DNA from: Rhodococcus sp. 14-2470-1b
Lineage (GTDB): Bacteria; Actinomycetota; Actinomycetes; Mycobacteriales; Mycobacteriaceae
Direction of reading: 5' to 3'
DNA: 47,729 bases
NCBI RefSeq assembly: GCF_002259415.1
Contig: NZ_NPFY01000014.1
Coordinates: forward strand, 1-47,729
In this document: in pieces, positions 25,912-33,921 of the stretch
Numbering within the stretch: position 1 is the stretch's first letter
Layout of the letters: each line of letters begins with the position of its first letter
Translations under genes and position numbers: made by a program
The notes under the pieces: model-generated
Told to the model about the DNA's origin: nothing
Seen by the model: the letters and a program-made list of their open reading frames with translations, nothing else
The model's database searches: none

Positions 25912-26783
25912 CTTCGCAGACATTCCGCAATTCGGTGCTCGTGGGCGTCCAGGAACTCGGGCGTGCCGTTTCGGCGGACGGCACGAGGGTTCTCGACGTG
26001 CGGTGGGCACTCGGCCGCAGCGACGGCCGAGAGCTGTACCTGCAGTCGCACATACCCGGCGCTGTGTACGTGGACCTGGACACAGAACTTGCCGGGCACG
26101 CAGGACCTGGATCCGGCCGACATCCGTTACCGGACGTAGCCGCCCTCCAAGCGTCCGCGCGTCGGTGGGGGATCGACGACGGCGATGACGTGGTCGTCTA
26201 CGACGCGGGCCCGAGTACGTCGGCGGCGCGGGCGTGGTGGCTGCTGAGGTGGGCCGGAATTGCGAACGTTCGGATCCTCGACGGCGGGTTCGCTGCATGG
26301 ACCCGGTCGGGTCGTCCGGTCGAAACGGGCGAGACATCGGTCGAGGCCGGCGACGTGACGCTGAGGGAGGGTGGTCAACCGACCGTGGACGCCGATGGCG
26401 CAGCGCGGTTCGCCGAAGCGGGTCGACTTGTGGACGCACGTGCAGCCGAGCGCTTTCGAGGCGAAGTCGAACCCGTGGACCCGAAGGCCGGTCATATTCC
26501 AGGCGCGAGAAATTTCCCGACCAGTGCTCTGCTCGCGGAGGACGGGACTTTCCTTGCCGACGACGAACTTCGATCGGCGCTGATCGACCATGTGGGAAGC
26601 GGCACCGACGTCGGCGCGGTGTACTGCGGATCCGGGGTCACCGCCGCACATGTGATCGCGGGCCTGAACATTCTGGGCATGGAGGCCGCTCTGTATCCGG
26701 GTTCGTGGTCGCAGTGGTCGAACGACTCGACTCGGCCTGTCGCGACCGGACCGGAGTCGGCCACCGGTGGACGTCGCGAGTGA
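25908..26783 (+). CDS. Sulfurtransferase (two rhodanese domains)
   Basis: A 291-residue tandem-rhodanese protein. The inactive N-terminal domain covers about 8-140 (LDVRW, HIPGAVYVDLDTEL) and the active domain about 155-280 (LVDARAAERFRGEVEP, GHIPGAR). The active-site loop is CGSGVTA at 240-246, with persulfide-forming C240; this loop type is usual in 3-mercaptopyruvate sulfurtransferases, while CRKGVT marks thiosulfate enzymes. It overlaps the regulator gene by 4 bp, which is an odd partnership. It lies 70 bp before the ABC importer. A role in sulfur handling of the imported compound is a guess. Confidence 0.9.
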   Translation: MTSQTFRNSVLVGVQELGRAVSADGTRVLDVRWALGRSDGRELYLQSHIPGAVYVDLDTELAGHAGPGSGRHPLPDVAALQASARRWGIDDGDDVVVYDAGPSTSAARAWWLLRWAGIANVRILDGGFAAWTRSGRPVETGETSVEAGDVTLREGGQPTVDADGAARFAEAGRLVDARAAERFRGEVEPVDPKAGHIPGARNFPTSALLAEDGTFLADDELRSALIDHVGSGTDVGAVYCGSGVTAAHVIAGLNILGMEAALYPGSWSQWSNDSTRPVATGPESATGGRRE

Positions 26784-26853
26784 GTGCACCGCCGACGCGC
26801 ATTTTCATCTGAACGTTTGTACATTTGAACTTCCGTACGAACGAAGAAGGTCG
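26784..26853 (+). promoter_or_regulatory. Leader of the ABC importer operon with TGAAC repeats
   Basis: This 70-bp gap carries two TGAAC direct repeats (26810-26814 and 26826-26830), flanking GTTTGTACATT. TACATT at 26820-26825 could be a -10. GAAGAAGG (26843-26850) is the ribosome-binding site of the lipoprotein gene. The TGAAC element is the one seen before the XRE-TetR and synthetase genes. Confidence 0.35.
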
Positions 26854-28467
26854 ATGAACACACGCTTCGGACATTGCTGCGCCGTGGGAGCAGCCTGCAT
26901 CCTCACGCTCGCGTCCTGCGGCGCGCCCACCGGTTCGACGGGTGGATCGTCCGAGGGCGGTATCGTCCTCGCCGACGGGTATCGACTCGGTGACTACAAC
27001 CCGATCTCAGGGTACGGCTCCGCGGGCGAGGCCAAGATGTACGACGGCCTCCTACGTCTGGACGGCACACCAGGTCTCCCGGGATTCACACCTGCACTTG
27101 CAACCGAGCTCCCTGCAGCCAACGCGGACGCGACGGTGTGGACAGTTCCTCTGCGCGGCGGCGTCACGTTCTCCGACGGCTCGAATTTCGATGCCGCCGA
27201 CGTGGTGGCCACCTACCGTGCGATCCTCGACCCGGCATCGGCTTCGGAAGCACGGTCGTCGTTCGACATGATCAGCGACGTCGTCGCAGTGGATGACAGT
27301 ACGGTCGAGTTCCGGCTTGCCTATCCGTACTCTGCGCTGCCCACGAAGCTCCTGATCGGCATCGTTCCCTCGGAATCGGTGGCCGCGCCGGGCCTTGCTG
27401 CGGAATCGAGCCTCAACACCGCGCCGATCGGTACCGGACCCTACACACTCGTGGACCTGGCGCCCGACCGCGCGATACTCGAAGCGAACGAGAACTATTT
27501 CGGCGGCGCGCCCGAAGTGAAGAAGTTGACCTTGCTGTACGTGCCGGACGACAACACGCGCGCTCAGCGCATGGCAGCCGGAGAGATCGACGGCACGAAT
27601 CTTCCTCCACTGCTCGCCGAGTCACTCGACAACCGCGACGGAATGTCGCTGACGTCCAACACCTCCGCGGACTGGCGCGGAGTGTCCCTCCCGACGGACA
27701 ACCCGGTGGCGGGGGACAAGGCCGTGCGGATGGCGTTGAACCTCGCAGTGAATCGGCAATCGATGGTCGACGGCATCCTCGGTGGGTTCGGGCGGCCGGC
27801 GGCTACGCCGATCCCGGCGGTCTACGGTGACGCGTACGAGCCGTCGGCGGTGTTCTCGTACGACCCCGACAGCGCGGCACGAATCCTCGACGGTGCGGGT
27901 TGGCGGCTCGCTGCGGACGGGGTGCGCACCAGGAACGGCACCCGCGCGGAATTCACCGTCATGTACAACTCGACGGATACCGTGCGTCGAGACCTCGCTC
28001 AGGCCTTCGCGTCCGACGCATCGGCCGTCGGCATCGACGTGAAGCTGGAGGCGTTGTCCTGGGACCGGATCGATCCGAGGATCTCGTACGACGGGACACT
28101 GCTCGGCGGTGGTTCCGAACCGTACGACCCGGACACGCAGGCGTACAACGCGCTGAACTCCGTGTTTCTCCGTCCCGATGTGGGGAGCGTCTACGACAAC
28201 GCGAGCGATTACTCGAACGCGGACGTCGATGCTGGGTTGGAGCTGGGGCGTCGCAGTCTGGACATCGCGGAGCGTGACCGTGCCTACCGCGACGTCCAGC
28301 GCGCCTACATCGAGGATCCCGGATACGTGTACCTGGTTTTTCTCGATCACACCTACGTTTCGAAGGATTCGGACTGGACGATGTCGGGACCGATTCTCGA
28401 ACCGCACTCGCACGGCGTCACGTGGGGGCCGTGGTGGTCGTTGCAGACCTGGACGACGACACCGTGA
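26854..28467 (+). CDS. ABC transporter substrate-binding lipoprotein (family 5)
   Basis: A 537-residue extracellular solute-binding protein of the peptide/nickel/opine family. The N-terminus has a positively charged start, a hydrophobic stretch and the lipobox L19-A20-S21-C22, so the mature protein is anchored by lipid at C22. The body shows the family blocks around WTVPLRGGVTFSDGSNFDAADVV (about 99-121) and VRMALNLAVNRQSMVDGILGG. The ATG at 26854 with GAAGAAGG upstream fits the signal peptide. It starts a five-gene unit with two permeases and two ATPases. Ligands of the family range from peptides to nickel chelates; the ligand here is unknown. Confidence 0.9.
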   Translation: MNTRFGHCCAVGAACILTLASCGAPTGSTGGSSEGGIVLADGYRLGDYNPISGYGSAGEAKMYDGLLRLDGTPGLPGFTPALATELPAANADATVWTVPLRGGVTFSDGSNFDAADVVATYRAILDPASASEARSSFDMISDVVAVDDSTVEFRLAYPYSALPTKLLIGIVPSESVAAPGLAAESSLNTAPIGTGPYTLVDLAPDRAILEANENYFGGAPEVKKLTLLYVPDDNTRAQRMAAGEIDGTNLPPLLAESLDNRDGMSLTSNTSADWRGVSLPTDNPVAGDKAVRMALNLAVNRQSMVDGILGGFGRPAATPIPAVYGDAYEPSAVFSYDPDSAARILDGAGWRLAADGVRTRNGTRAEFTVMYNSTDTVRRDLAQAFASDASAVGIDVKLEALSWDRIDPRISYDGTLLGGGSEPYDPDTQAYNALNSVFLRPDVGSVYDNASDYSNADVDAGLELGRRSLDIAERDRAYRDVQRAYIEDPGYVYLVFLDHTYVSKDSDWTMSGPILEPHSHGVTWGPWWSLQTWTTTP

Positions 28468-29492
28468 CCTCCACACTGCCTCGGCAACAGGTGACTGCTC
28501 GGCCGGATCGACACGCCAGACGGCGGTCGATCGTAGCCATGGTGCGCAGGCGACTGCTGTTCGTGGTGCCGGTCTGCGTGGCCGTCTCGGTCGGGCTGTT
28601 CGCGGCTGCGTCGGCGTCGCCGTTCGATCCGCTCGTGGCGTACCTGGGGGTGCGGTACACAACGACGTCGGAGGCCGACAAGGCTGTTCTCACCGAACAA
28701 CTCGGTCTGGACCGTTCGTGGTACGACGCGTACGGACAGTGGCTGCACGGCGTTGTCACCGGCGATCTGGGGATGTCGAGGTCGTTCGGACAACCCGTGA
28801 CTCAGGTGTTGATGGAGCGCGTGCCGTGGACTCTGCTGCTCGCAGGACTCGGTCTGGTGCTGGCCGCGACCCTCGCACTGGTGCTCGGCGTTCTGGCCGG
28901 TAGTGGTCGCGGAGGGTGGCTCGATCGCGCGGTGACCGGGGTCTGCCTGGTAGTACAGGCTGTGCCGCCGTTCGTTCTGTCTCTCGGCGCGATCGCCATC
29001 TTCGCGCTTGGGCTGGGATGGCTGCCGGTGGCAGGACTCACCGACGCAGGCGCCGACCCGACTCCTGTCGGAGTGCTCAGGCACCTTGCCCTTCCTGTCT
29101 CGGTGCTGGCCCTGTCGCAGCTACCGTGGTTGTTGCTGGCGGTGCGCGAATCGGTATCGACCTCTCGCGGAGAGGACTTCGTGGCGGGCGCCGTCGCGCG
29201 GGGAATTCCGGGCCGGACAGTGACGACCCGGCACATCGTCCCGGCCTCTCTCGCTCCATTCGTCAACGTGGTCGGGGCGCGCTTGCCGGAGCTCGTCGTC
29301 GGAGCCGTACTCGTCGAGGAAGTGTTCTCGTGGCCGGGAATCGCAGGCGCCCTGGTTCAGTCCGCGCGGGACCTCGACATGGCGCTGCTGGCCTTCCTCA
29401 CCATCGGAACCACTGTTGCGGTCATGCTCGGCTCCCTGATCGCCGACGTGTCCGCAGCAGTGTTGGATCCCCGGGTGAACACCGATGGCTAG
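28464..29492 (+). CDS. ABC transporter permease, DppB-like
   Basis: A 342-residue permease with about six membrane helices. After a basic N-terminal tail the first helix (about 29-47) is followed by the periplasmic loop with LTEQLGLDRSWYDAYGQWLHGVVTGDLGMS, the classical DppB signature. The EAA loop that contacts the ATPase is around 225-250 (RGEDFVAGAVARGIPGRTVTTRHIVPA), and EEVFSWPGIAGALVQSA follows. The start is a GTG at 28464 overlapping the lipoprotein stop as GTGA. Confidence 0.9.
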   Translation: MTSTLPRQQVTARPDRHARRRSIVAMVRRRLLFVVPVCVAVSVGLFAAASASPFDPLVAYLGVRYTTTSEADKAVLTEQLGLDRSWYDAYGQWLHGVVTGDLGMSRSFGQPVTQVLMERVPWTLLLAGLGLVLAATLALVLGVLAGSGRGGWLDRAVTGVCLVVQAVPPFVLSLGAIAIFALGLGWLPVAGLTDAGADPTPVGVLRHLALPVSVLALSQLPWLLLAVRESVSTSRGEDFVAGAVARGIPGRTVTTRHIVPASLAPFVNVVGARLPELVVGAVLVEEVFSWPGIAGALVQSARDLDMALLAFLTIGTTVAVMLGSLIADVSAAVLDPRVNTDG

Positions 29493-30306
29493 GCGACGGT
29501 TGATCGTCGCTGTCGCCGTGCTGTCGCTTCTTGCGCTGTACGCCGTCGGCGTTCCGTGGCTGTCCGGAGTCGACGATCGCATCACCGACTTTCAGCAGGC
29601 CAGGCTGGCACCGTCGTTCTCGCACTGGTTCGGTACCGATTCGGCAGGCCGAGATCTGTTCGTACGCAGCGCAAGCGCAATACGAACGTCGCTCGTGATC
29701 GCTGGGTCGTGCGCGCTGCTCGCCACACTGATCGGAACCGCCGTCGGTGCAGTGGCCGGACTCCGCGGTGGCTGGGTGGACCGAGTCGTCATGCGCAGTA
29801 CCGACGCCGTCAACGCGCTTCCGCATCTGCTGCTCGGTATCGTCGTCGTCGCGATGTTCCGAGGCAGTGCGGCGGCAGTGATGCTGTCGATCGCACTCAC
29901 ACATTGGACGCAGGTCGCCCGCATCGTTCGTTCGGAGATCCTTGGACTGAAGGGCAGGCCCTACATCGATGCCGCAATTCTTGCGGGCGCGAGTAGACGT
30001 CACGTCATCGTGCGGCACCTGCTGCCCGCCGTGATGCCGCAAGCCCTGATCGCCGTCGTACTCCTCTTACCGCACGCCATCTGGCACGAGTCGACGTTGT
30101 CGTTCCTGGGCTTCGGACTTCCACCGCACCAGCCGAGCCTGGGAACTCTGTTGTCCGAAGCGAGAAGCTCGTTGCTGCTCGGAGGATGGTGGACACTGGC
30201 GTTTCCGGCGGGAATTCTCGTGCTGGCAACGGTGTCCGTGGCGCTGGCGGGCTCGGCCCTGCGCTCGACGATCGCACCACCCGCACCATCGGAGCTGCGG
30301 TTGTGA
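29485..30306 (+). CDS. ABC transporter permease, DppC-like
   Basis: A 273-residue permease with about six membrane helices. HWFGTDSAGRDLFVRS (47-62) is the DppC signature, and the EAA loop is at about 154-180 (LKGRPYIDAAILAGASRRHVIVRHLLPAV in outline). ESTLSFLGFGLPPHQPSLGTLLSEA is the conserved later block. It overlaps the DppB-like gene by 8 bp and the next ATPase gene by 4 bp. It pairs with the DppB-like protein to form the pore. Confidence 0.9.
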   Translation: MARRRLIVAVAVLSLLALYAVGVPWLSGVDDRITDFQQARLAPSFSHWFGTDSAGRDLFVRSASAIRTSLVIAGSCALLATLIGTAVGAVAGLRGGWVDRVVMRSTDAVNALPHLLLGIVVVAMFRGSAAAVMLSIALTHWTQVARIVRSEILGLKGRPYIDAAILAGASRRHVIVRHLLPAVMPQALIAVVLLLPHAIWHESTLSFLGFGLPPHQPSLGTLLSEARSSLLLGGWWTLAFPAGILVLATVSVALAGSALRSTIAPPAPSELRL

Positions 30307-31214
30307 GCGCTCTGACCATCGAGAATCTGACCATCAGGATTCCCGTGCGTGGCGGTGGCGTCGTGCATGCGGCCAGCGACGTGGATCTCTCGATCGAACG
30401 AGGTACGGTCACGGCCCTGGTCGGCGAATCCGGCTGCGGCAAATCGATTCTCGCGTCCGCCGTGATGTCGATGCTCCCCGTGGAATCGTCGGTGACGGGC
30501 TCGATTTCCGTCAGGACCGAAACCCGGACGATCGACGTGTTCACCGACAAGTCCTTCCGCGGCCGGGATGTGGCACTGATTCCGCAGTCGGCCTCGTCGT
30601 ATCTGACACCCGTACGCACAGCGCGCTCACAACTGGACGAGACGATTCGGGTGCTCGGGTCCACCCACACCGCGAACGACTTGGCCCTCCGAGTCGGGTT
30701 GGACCCGGCGGAGCTGGACCGCCATCCACACGAGTTGTCCGGTGGCATGGCACAACGAGTTGCGATTGCCGGGGCTCTCGTCGGGGACCCATCGGTGATC
30801 GTCGCCGACGAACCGACGGCCAACCTCGACACCGAACTCGCCGACCGCGTGCTCGCGCTGCTGCGTCGGTCGGCGGACAACGGCGCCGCTGTCCTGCTCA
30901 TCACCCACGACCTGTCGTCCCTCGTCAGATCTTCCGTCGCCGATCGAGTCGCCGTCATGTACGCGTCGCGCATCATGGAAACGGGTCCTGCTCGGTCGGT
31001 GCTCGACGACCCGCTGCACGACTACACCCGTGACCTCGTGAACGCCCTGCCGTCCCGTGGTCTGAACCCGATGCCGGGGATCCCTCCACAGCTGACCGAC
31101 TTGCCCGACGAGTGCGTGTACCACCTCCGCCGACCGGACACCACGTTCTCGGGTGGACCGACGGAGCTGGTCACCGTCGGGGCCAGGTCGTACAGGAGGA
31201 AGGCGACACCATGA
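30303..31214 (+). CDS. ABC transporter ATP-binding protein, DppD-like
   Basis: A 303-residue ATPase. Walker A GESGCGKS is at 41-48, the Q-loop near QSASSYLTP (95-103), the signature LSGGMAQR at 145-152 and Walker B VIVADEPTANLD at 165-176, with the H-loop in LLITHDLSSL. The C-terminal 50 residues carry the NALPSRGLNPMPGIPP segment of the oligopeptide/dipeptide ATPase family, with one cysteine (DECVYHLRRPD) where full-length members have a cysteine-rich end. The start is GTG at 30303 (GTGA overlap); the open frame upstream is a shadow. Confidence 0.9.
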   Translation: MSALTIENLTIRIPVRGGGVVHAASDVDLSIERGTVTALVGESGCGKSILASAVMSMLPVESSVTGSISVRTETRTIDVFTDKSFRGRDVALIPQSASSYLTPVRTARSQLDETIRVLGSTHTANDLALRVGLDPAELDRHPHELSGGMAQRVAIAGALVGDPSVIVADEPTANLDTELADRVLALLRRSADNGAAVLLITHDLSSLVRSSVADRVAVMYASRIMETGPARSVLDDPLHDYTRDLVNALPSRGLNPMPGIPPQLTDLPDECVYHLRRPDTTFSGGPTELVTVGARSYRRKATP

Positions 31215-31849
31215 GTCTCGACGCCTGGGAGGTCACAGCCGGATACCCCGGCACAGCCGATATCCTGGTCCGGCAATCCTTGTCGGTGCCGGCCGGTGAA
31301 CTCGTCGGGCTCGCCGGACCGTCCGGCTCCGGCAAATCCACCATGGCGCGTGTCCTCGCGTTACTTCTCGCGCCGAGTGAGGGTGTTGTCCGCATCGACG
31401 GCGTCGACGTGGCCGAGGTGGGATTCTCGGTGCCGTCCGAGATACGTCGAAAGGTCGCGCTGCTCTTTCAGTCCCCGCGATCGGCGACCGATCCGCGCAT
31501 GACGCTGCGGTCGATCATCGAGCAACCCGCTGTGATCGCGGGTCGCACTACGAATGTCGACGCGCTCGCGGACAGCGTCGGATTGACCACCGACCTGCTG
31601 GCCAGGCGACCGCATCAAGTCAGTGACGGTCAACTTCAACGTGCCTGCGTGGCAAGGGCTCTCGCGCAGAAACCCGAGTACTTGATTTGCGACGAGGCCA
31701 CGGCCATGCTCGATGCCGCGACGACGGCAGCAATCATTCGATTGATCCAAGGGCATGCACATGCCGCCGGCATGGGTGTGTTGATGATCAGTCACGACAT
31801 CGAACTCCTGGCTGCGATCGGCGCGGACACCACGTTCATCGGGAGTTGA
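31211..31849 (+). CDS. ABC transporter ATP-binding protein, DppF-like, short
   Basis: A 212-residue ATPase that ends just after the H-loop and lacks the C-terminal extension of normal DppF (usually over 300 residues). Walker A GPSGSGKST is at 36-44, the Q-loop in LLFQSPRSATDPRM, the signature reads VSDGQLQR (137-144) in place of LSGGQ, and Walker B YLICDEATAMLD is at 157-168. The H-loop is MISHD. The ATG overlaps the preceding stop as ATGA. With the DppD-like protein it should form a heterodimer; the S-D-G-Q change may make one composite site weaker, which is an inference. Confidence 0.9.
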   Translation: MSLDAWEVTAGYPGTADILVRQSLSVPAGELVGLAGPSGSGKSTMARVLALLLAPSEGVVRIDGVDVAEVGFSVPSEIRRKVALLFQSPRSATDPRMTLRSIIEQPAVIAGRTTNVDALADSVGLTTDLLARRPHQVSDGQLQRACVARALAQKPEYLICDEATAMLDAATTAAIIRLIQGHAHAAGMGVLMISHDIELLAAIGADTTFIGS

Positions 31850-31944
31850 AGACGAAGTGGCCCGAGGGCTGTGATTCACCGGCAACAAGACCTGCCGAGA
31901 AAGGAATCGCGGCGCTGTAGAGAGCACTTTCGGGCGGCACGTGG

Positions 31945-31973
31945 TTGACCGTCGACCGGTGTAGCCCTACTCT
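31945..31973 (+). promoter_or_regulatory. Sigma-70-type promoter of the Gfo/Idh-Hyi operon
   Basis: TTGACC (31945-31950), a 17-bp spacer and TACTCT (31968-31973) form a good -35/-10 pair. The predicted start falls at about 31980, directly at the left edge of the palindromes at 31982-32004, so a bound repressor would block initiation or early elongation. Confidence 0.65.
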
Positions 31974-31981
31974 GCACTGGA

Positions 31982-32004
31982 ACGTACTACTAGTACGTAC
32001 TAGT
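31982..32004. promoter_or_regulatory. Nested perfect palindromes, probable operator
   Basis: Two perfect palindromes overlap: ACGTACTA-C-TAGTACGT (31982-31998) and ACTAGTACGTACTAGT (31989-32004). Together they cover the predicted transcription start and end 18 bp before the dehydrogenase ATG. A dimeric repressor could occupy either register, or two dimers could bind on different faces. The cognate protein is not evident; no regulator gene lies beside this operon. Confidence 0.65.
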
Positions 32005-32022
32005 CGTCAGAATGGAAGAACG

Positions 32023-33054
32023 ATGTCCACGAAGAATCCAGTTCGACTGGCGCTGATCGGTGCCGGACGGATCGGCTCCAGCCACGCTGAACTCATCGCC
32101 CGCCACGTCCTCGGAGGCGAGCTCGTCGCCATTGCGGACCCGACGCCGAGCGGTGGACGGCTGGCCGATCTACTCGGCGTCGACATCGTGGAGACATCCG
32201 CAGCGGAGATCCTCGCGCGCGCCGACGTCGACGCAGTTGTCATCACCACGCCGGCCAGGACGCACACAGAGCTCGTCGTCGCGGCCGCCGAAGCCGGCAA
32301 ACACGTCTTCGTCGAGAAGCCGATGGCCATCACGCTGGCCGACGCCGATCGAGCGATCGCCGCTGCCGGCGCTGCGAACGTGGTGCTGCAGGTCGGGTTC
32401 AATCGCCGTTTCGCGGCCGGCTGGATCGCTGCTCGCGCCGCGATCGACTCCGGACGAGTCGGCACTCCTCAGCTACTGCGGTCGGTCACGCGTGATCCGG
32501 GTCCGTTCACAGCCGATCCGGCACGAATCCCTCCGGGAACGATCTTCCTCGAGACACTGATCCACGATTTCGACGCCCTGGCGTTCCTCAATCCGGGTGC
32601 GCGCCCCACGCGCGTGACCGCAATCGCCGACGCGCTGATCCGTCCCGACGCGAAAGCCGACGGCCACCTCGACACTGCCGTCGTCACCGTGGAATTCGAC
32701 AACGGCGCAATTGCTGTTGCCGAGGCCAACTTCAGTGCGCTGTACGGGTACGACGTACGCGCCGAAGTGTTCGGATCGGGCGGCATGGTCACCGCAGGCA
32801 ACGCACGGTCGAGCGACATGACCTACTACGGTCCCGACGGAATCGGAGTCGACACTGCCCGTCGCGATACCGATCTGCTGCGCGAGGCGTACCTGGGTGA
32901 GTTCGTCGCATTCGTGAATGCGATCCGAGAGGGAACCGATGCGCCGGTGACCGGTCACGACGCGCGCACAGCACTGACCGTCGCACTCGCGGCCATGGAG
33001 AGCGTAGCCACCGCACGCTCCGTGGACATCGACGCAACCGGGTTCGGCGCATGA
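32023..33054 (+). CDS. Gfo/Idh/MocA-family oxidoreductase (inositol 2-dehydrogenase-like)
   Basis: A 343-residue NAD(P)-dependent dehydrogenase. The nucleotide motif GAGRIG is at 13-18, EKP with catalytic Lys99 at 98-100, and GFNRRFAAGW follows. Myo-inositol dehydrogenase uses an Asp-x3-His pair; here the pair reads E177 and H181 (ETLIHDFD), an Asp-to-Glu change. The ATG at 32023 has GGAAGAA upstream; an earlier in-frame start lies in the promoter and is rejected. It overlaps the Hyi-like gene by 4 bp. It probably oxidises a cyclitol or sugar hydroxyl; the precise substrate is unknown. Confidence 0.88.
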   Translation: MSTKNPVRLALIGAGRIGSSHAELIARHVLGGELVAIADPTPSGGRLADLLGVDIVETSAAEILARADVDAVVITTPARTHTELVVAAAEAGKHVFVEKPMAITLADADRAIAAAGAANVVLQVGFNRRFAAGWIAARAAIDSGRVGTPQLLRSVTRDPGPFTADPARIPPGTIFLETLIHDFDALAFLNPGARPTRVTAIADALIRPDAKADGHLDTAVVTVEFDNGAIAVAEANFSALYGYDVRAEVFGSGGMVTAGNARSSDMTYYGPDGIGVDTARRDTDLLREAYLGEFVAFVNAIREGTDAPVTGHDARTALTVALAAMESVATARSVDIDATGFGA

Positions 33055-33842
33055 CCGGCGGGGTCGACCTTGCCGCGTGCGCGGAGATGCTCTATCTCGA
33101 TCTGCCGATGCTCGAACGAATTCGGCGCATCTCCGATCGCGGCCTACTGGTGGAAATCTGGGATTGGTCGAACAAGGACATCGATGCTCTCGCCTCGTCC
33201 GGGGCCGAATTCTCCTCCATGACCGGCTATCTCACCGGAAACCTGACCGAACCCGACGGTATCGCGGAGATACTCGCGTCCGCCGCGCGGTCCCTGGACG
33301 TTGCCGACCGTCTCGCATGCCCTCGGCTGAATCTGCACGGTACCGGCCTCGGCGAGGGCGGTCTGCCACTACGGCCCGTACAGGTGGTCACACCGACGAT
33401 GTGGCTCACGGCTGCCGACACGTTGCGCACGCTCGCGGAGCTGGGGGAGAAGGCAGGCCGCACGTTCGTCCTCGAGAACCTCAACGTCGCGGTAGATCAT
33501 CCCGGCACACCGTTTGCATCCGCCGCGGACACCCTGTCCCTGGTGCGCGCTGTCGATCATCCCCACCTCCGAATGAATCTCGACCTGTATCACGCTCAGA
33601 TCGGGGAGGGAAATCTCATCGAGTCGGTTACGGAAGCTCTGCCGTACATCGGTGAGATCCAAGTCGCGGACGTGCCCGGCAGGTGTGAGCCCGGTACCGG
33701 AGAGGTCAACTACGCCGCAGTTGCGTCCGCGCTGAAACGCATCGGCTACACCGGGGTCGTGGGGCTCGAAGCATGGGCGTCCGCAGACTCCGACGATGCT
33801 CTCGACGCGTTCGAGACAGCCTTTGCCGCAGCCAGGCGCTGA
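33051..33842 (+). CDS. hyi: Hydroxypyruvate isomerase-like TIM-barrel protein
   Basis: A 263-residue xylose-isomerase-like barrel. The residues that bind metal and substrate in Escherichia coli Hyi line up almost one to one: E142 (LENLN), D178 (NLDLYHAQ), Q204 (IQVADVPGR) and E240 (GLEAW). LYHAQIGEGNL and VPGRCEPGTGEVNY are strong family blocks. Hyi interconverts hydroxypyruvate and tartronate semialdehyde, the product of glyoxylate carboligase, whose gene ends at 184 in this window. Here it is coupled (ATGA) to a sugar/cyclitol dehydrogenase, so a different 2-keto substrate is possible. Confidence 0.85.
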   Translation: MTGGVDLAACAEMLYLDLPMLERIRRISDRGLLVEIWDWSNKDIDALASSGAEFSSMTGYLTGNLTEPDGIAEILASAARSLDVADRLACPRLNLHGTGLGEGGLPLRPVQVVTPTMWLTAADTLRTLAELGEKAGRTFVLENLNVAVDHPGTPFASAADTLSLVRAVDHPHLRMNLDLYHAQIGEGNLIESVTEALPYIGEIQVADVPGRCEPGTGEVNYAAVASALKRIGYTGVVGLEAWASADSDDALDAFETAFAAARR

Positions 33843-33868
33843 CCCGCGACGACACAGACACGGACGAG

Positions 33869-33900
33869 GCCCGGGGACACCGTCGGTGGCGTCCCCGGGC
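33869..33900. terminator. Bidirectional terminator hairpin
   Basis: GCCCGGGGAC (33869-33878) and GTCCCCGGGC (33891-33900) form a perfect 10-bp stem with a 12-base loop. It lies between the convergent stops of the Hyi-like gene (33842) and the MHS transporter gene (33922), so it can serve both strands. Confidence 0.75.
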
Positions 33901-33921
33901 AGTCGACCGGCTACGTGTGGG

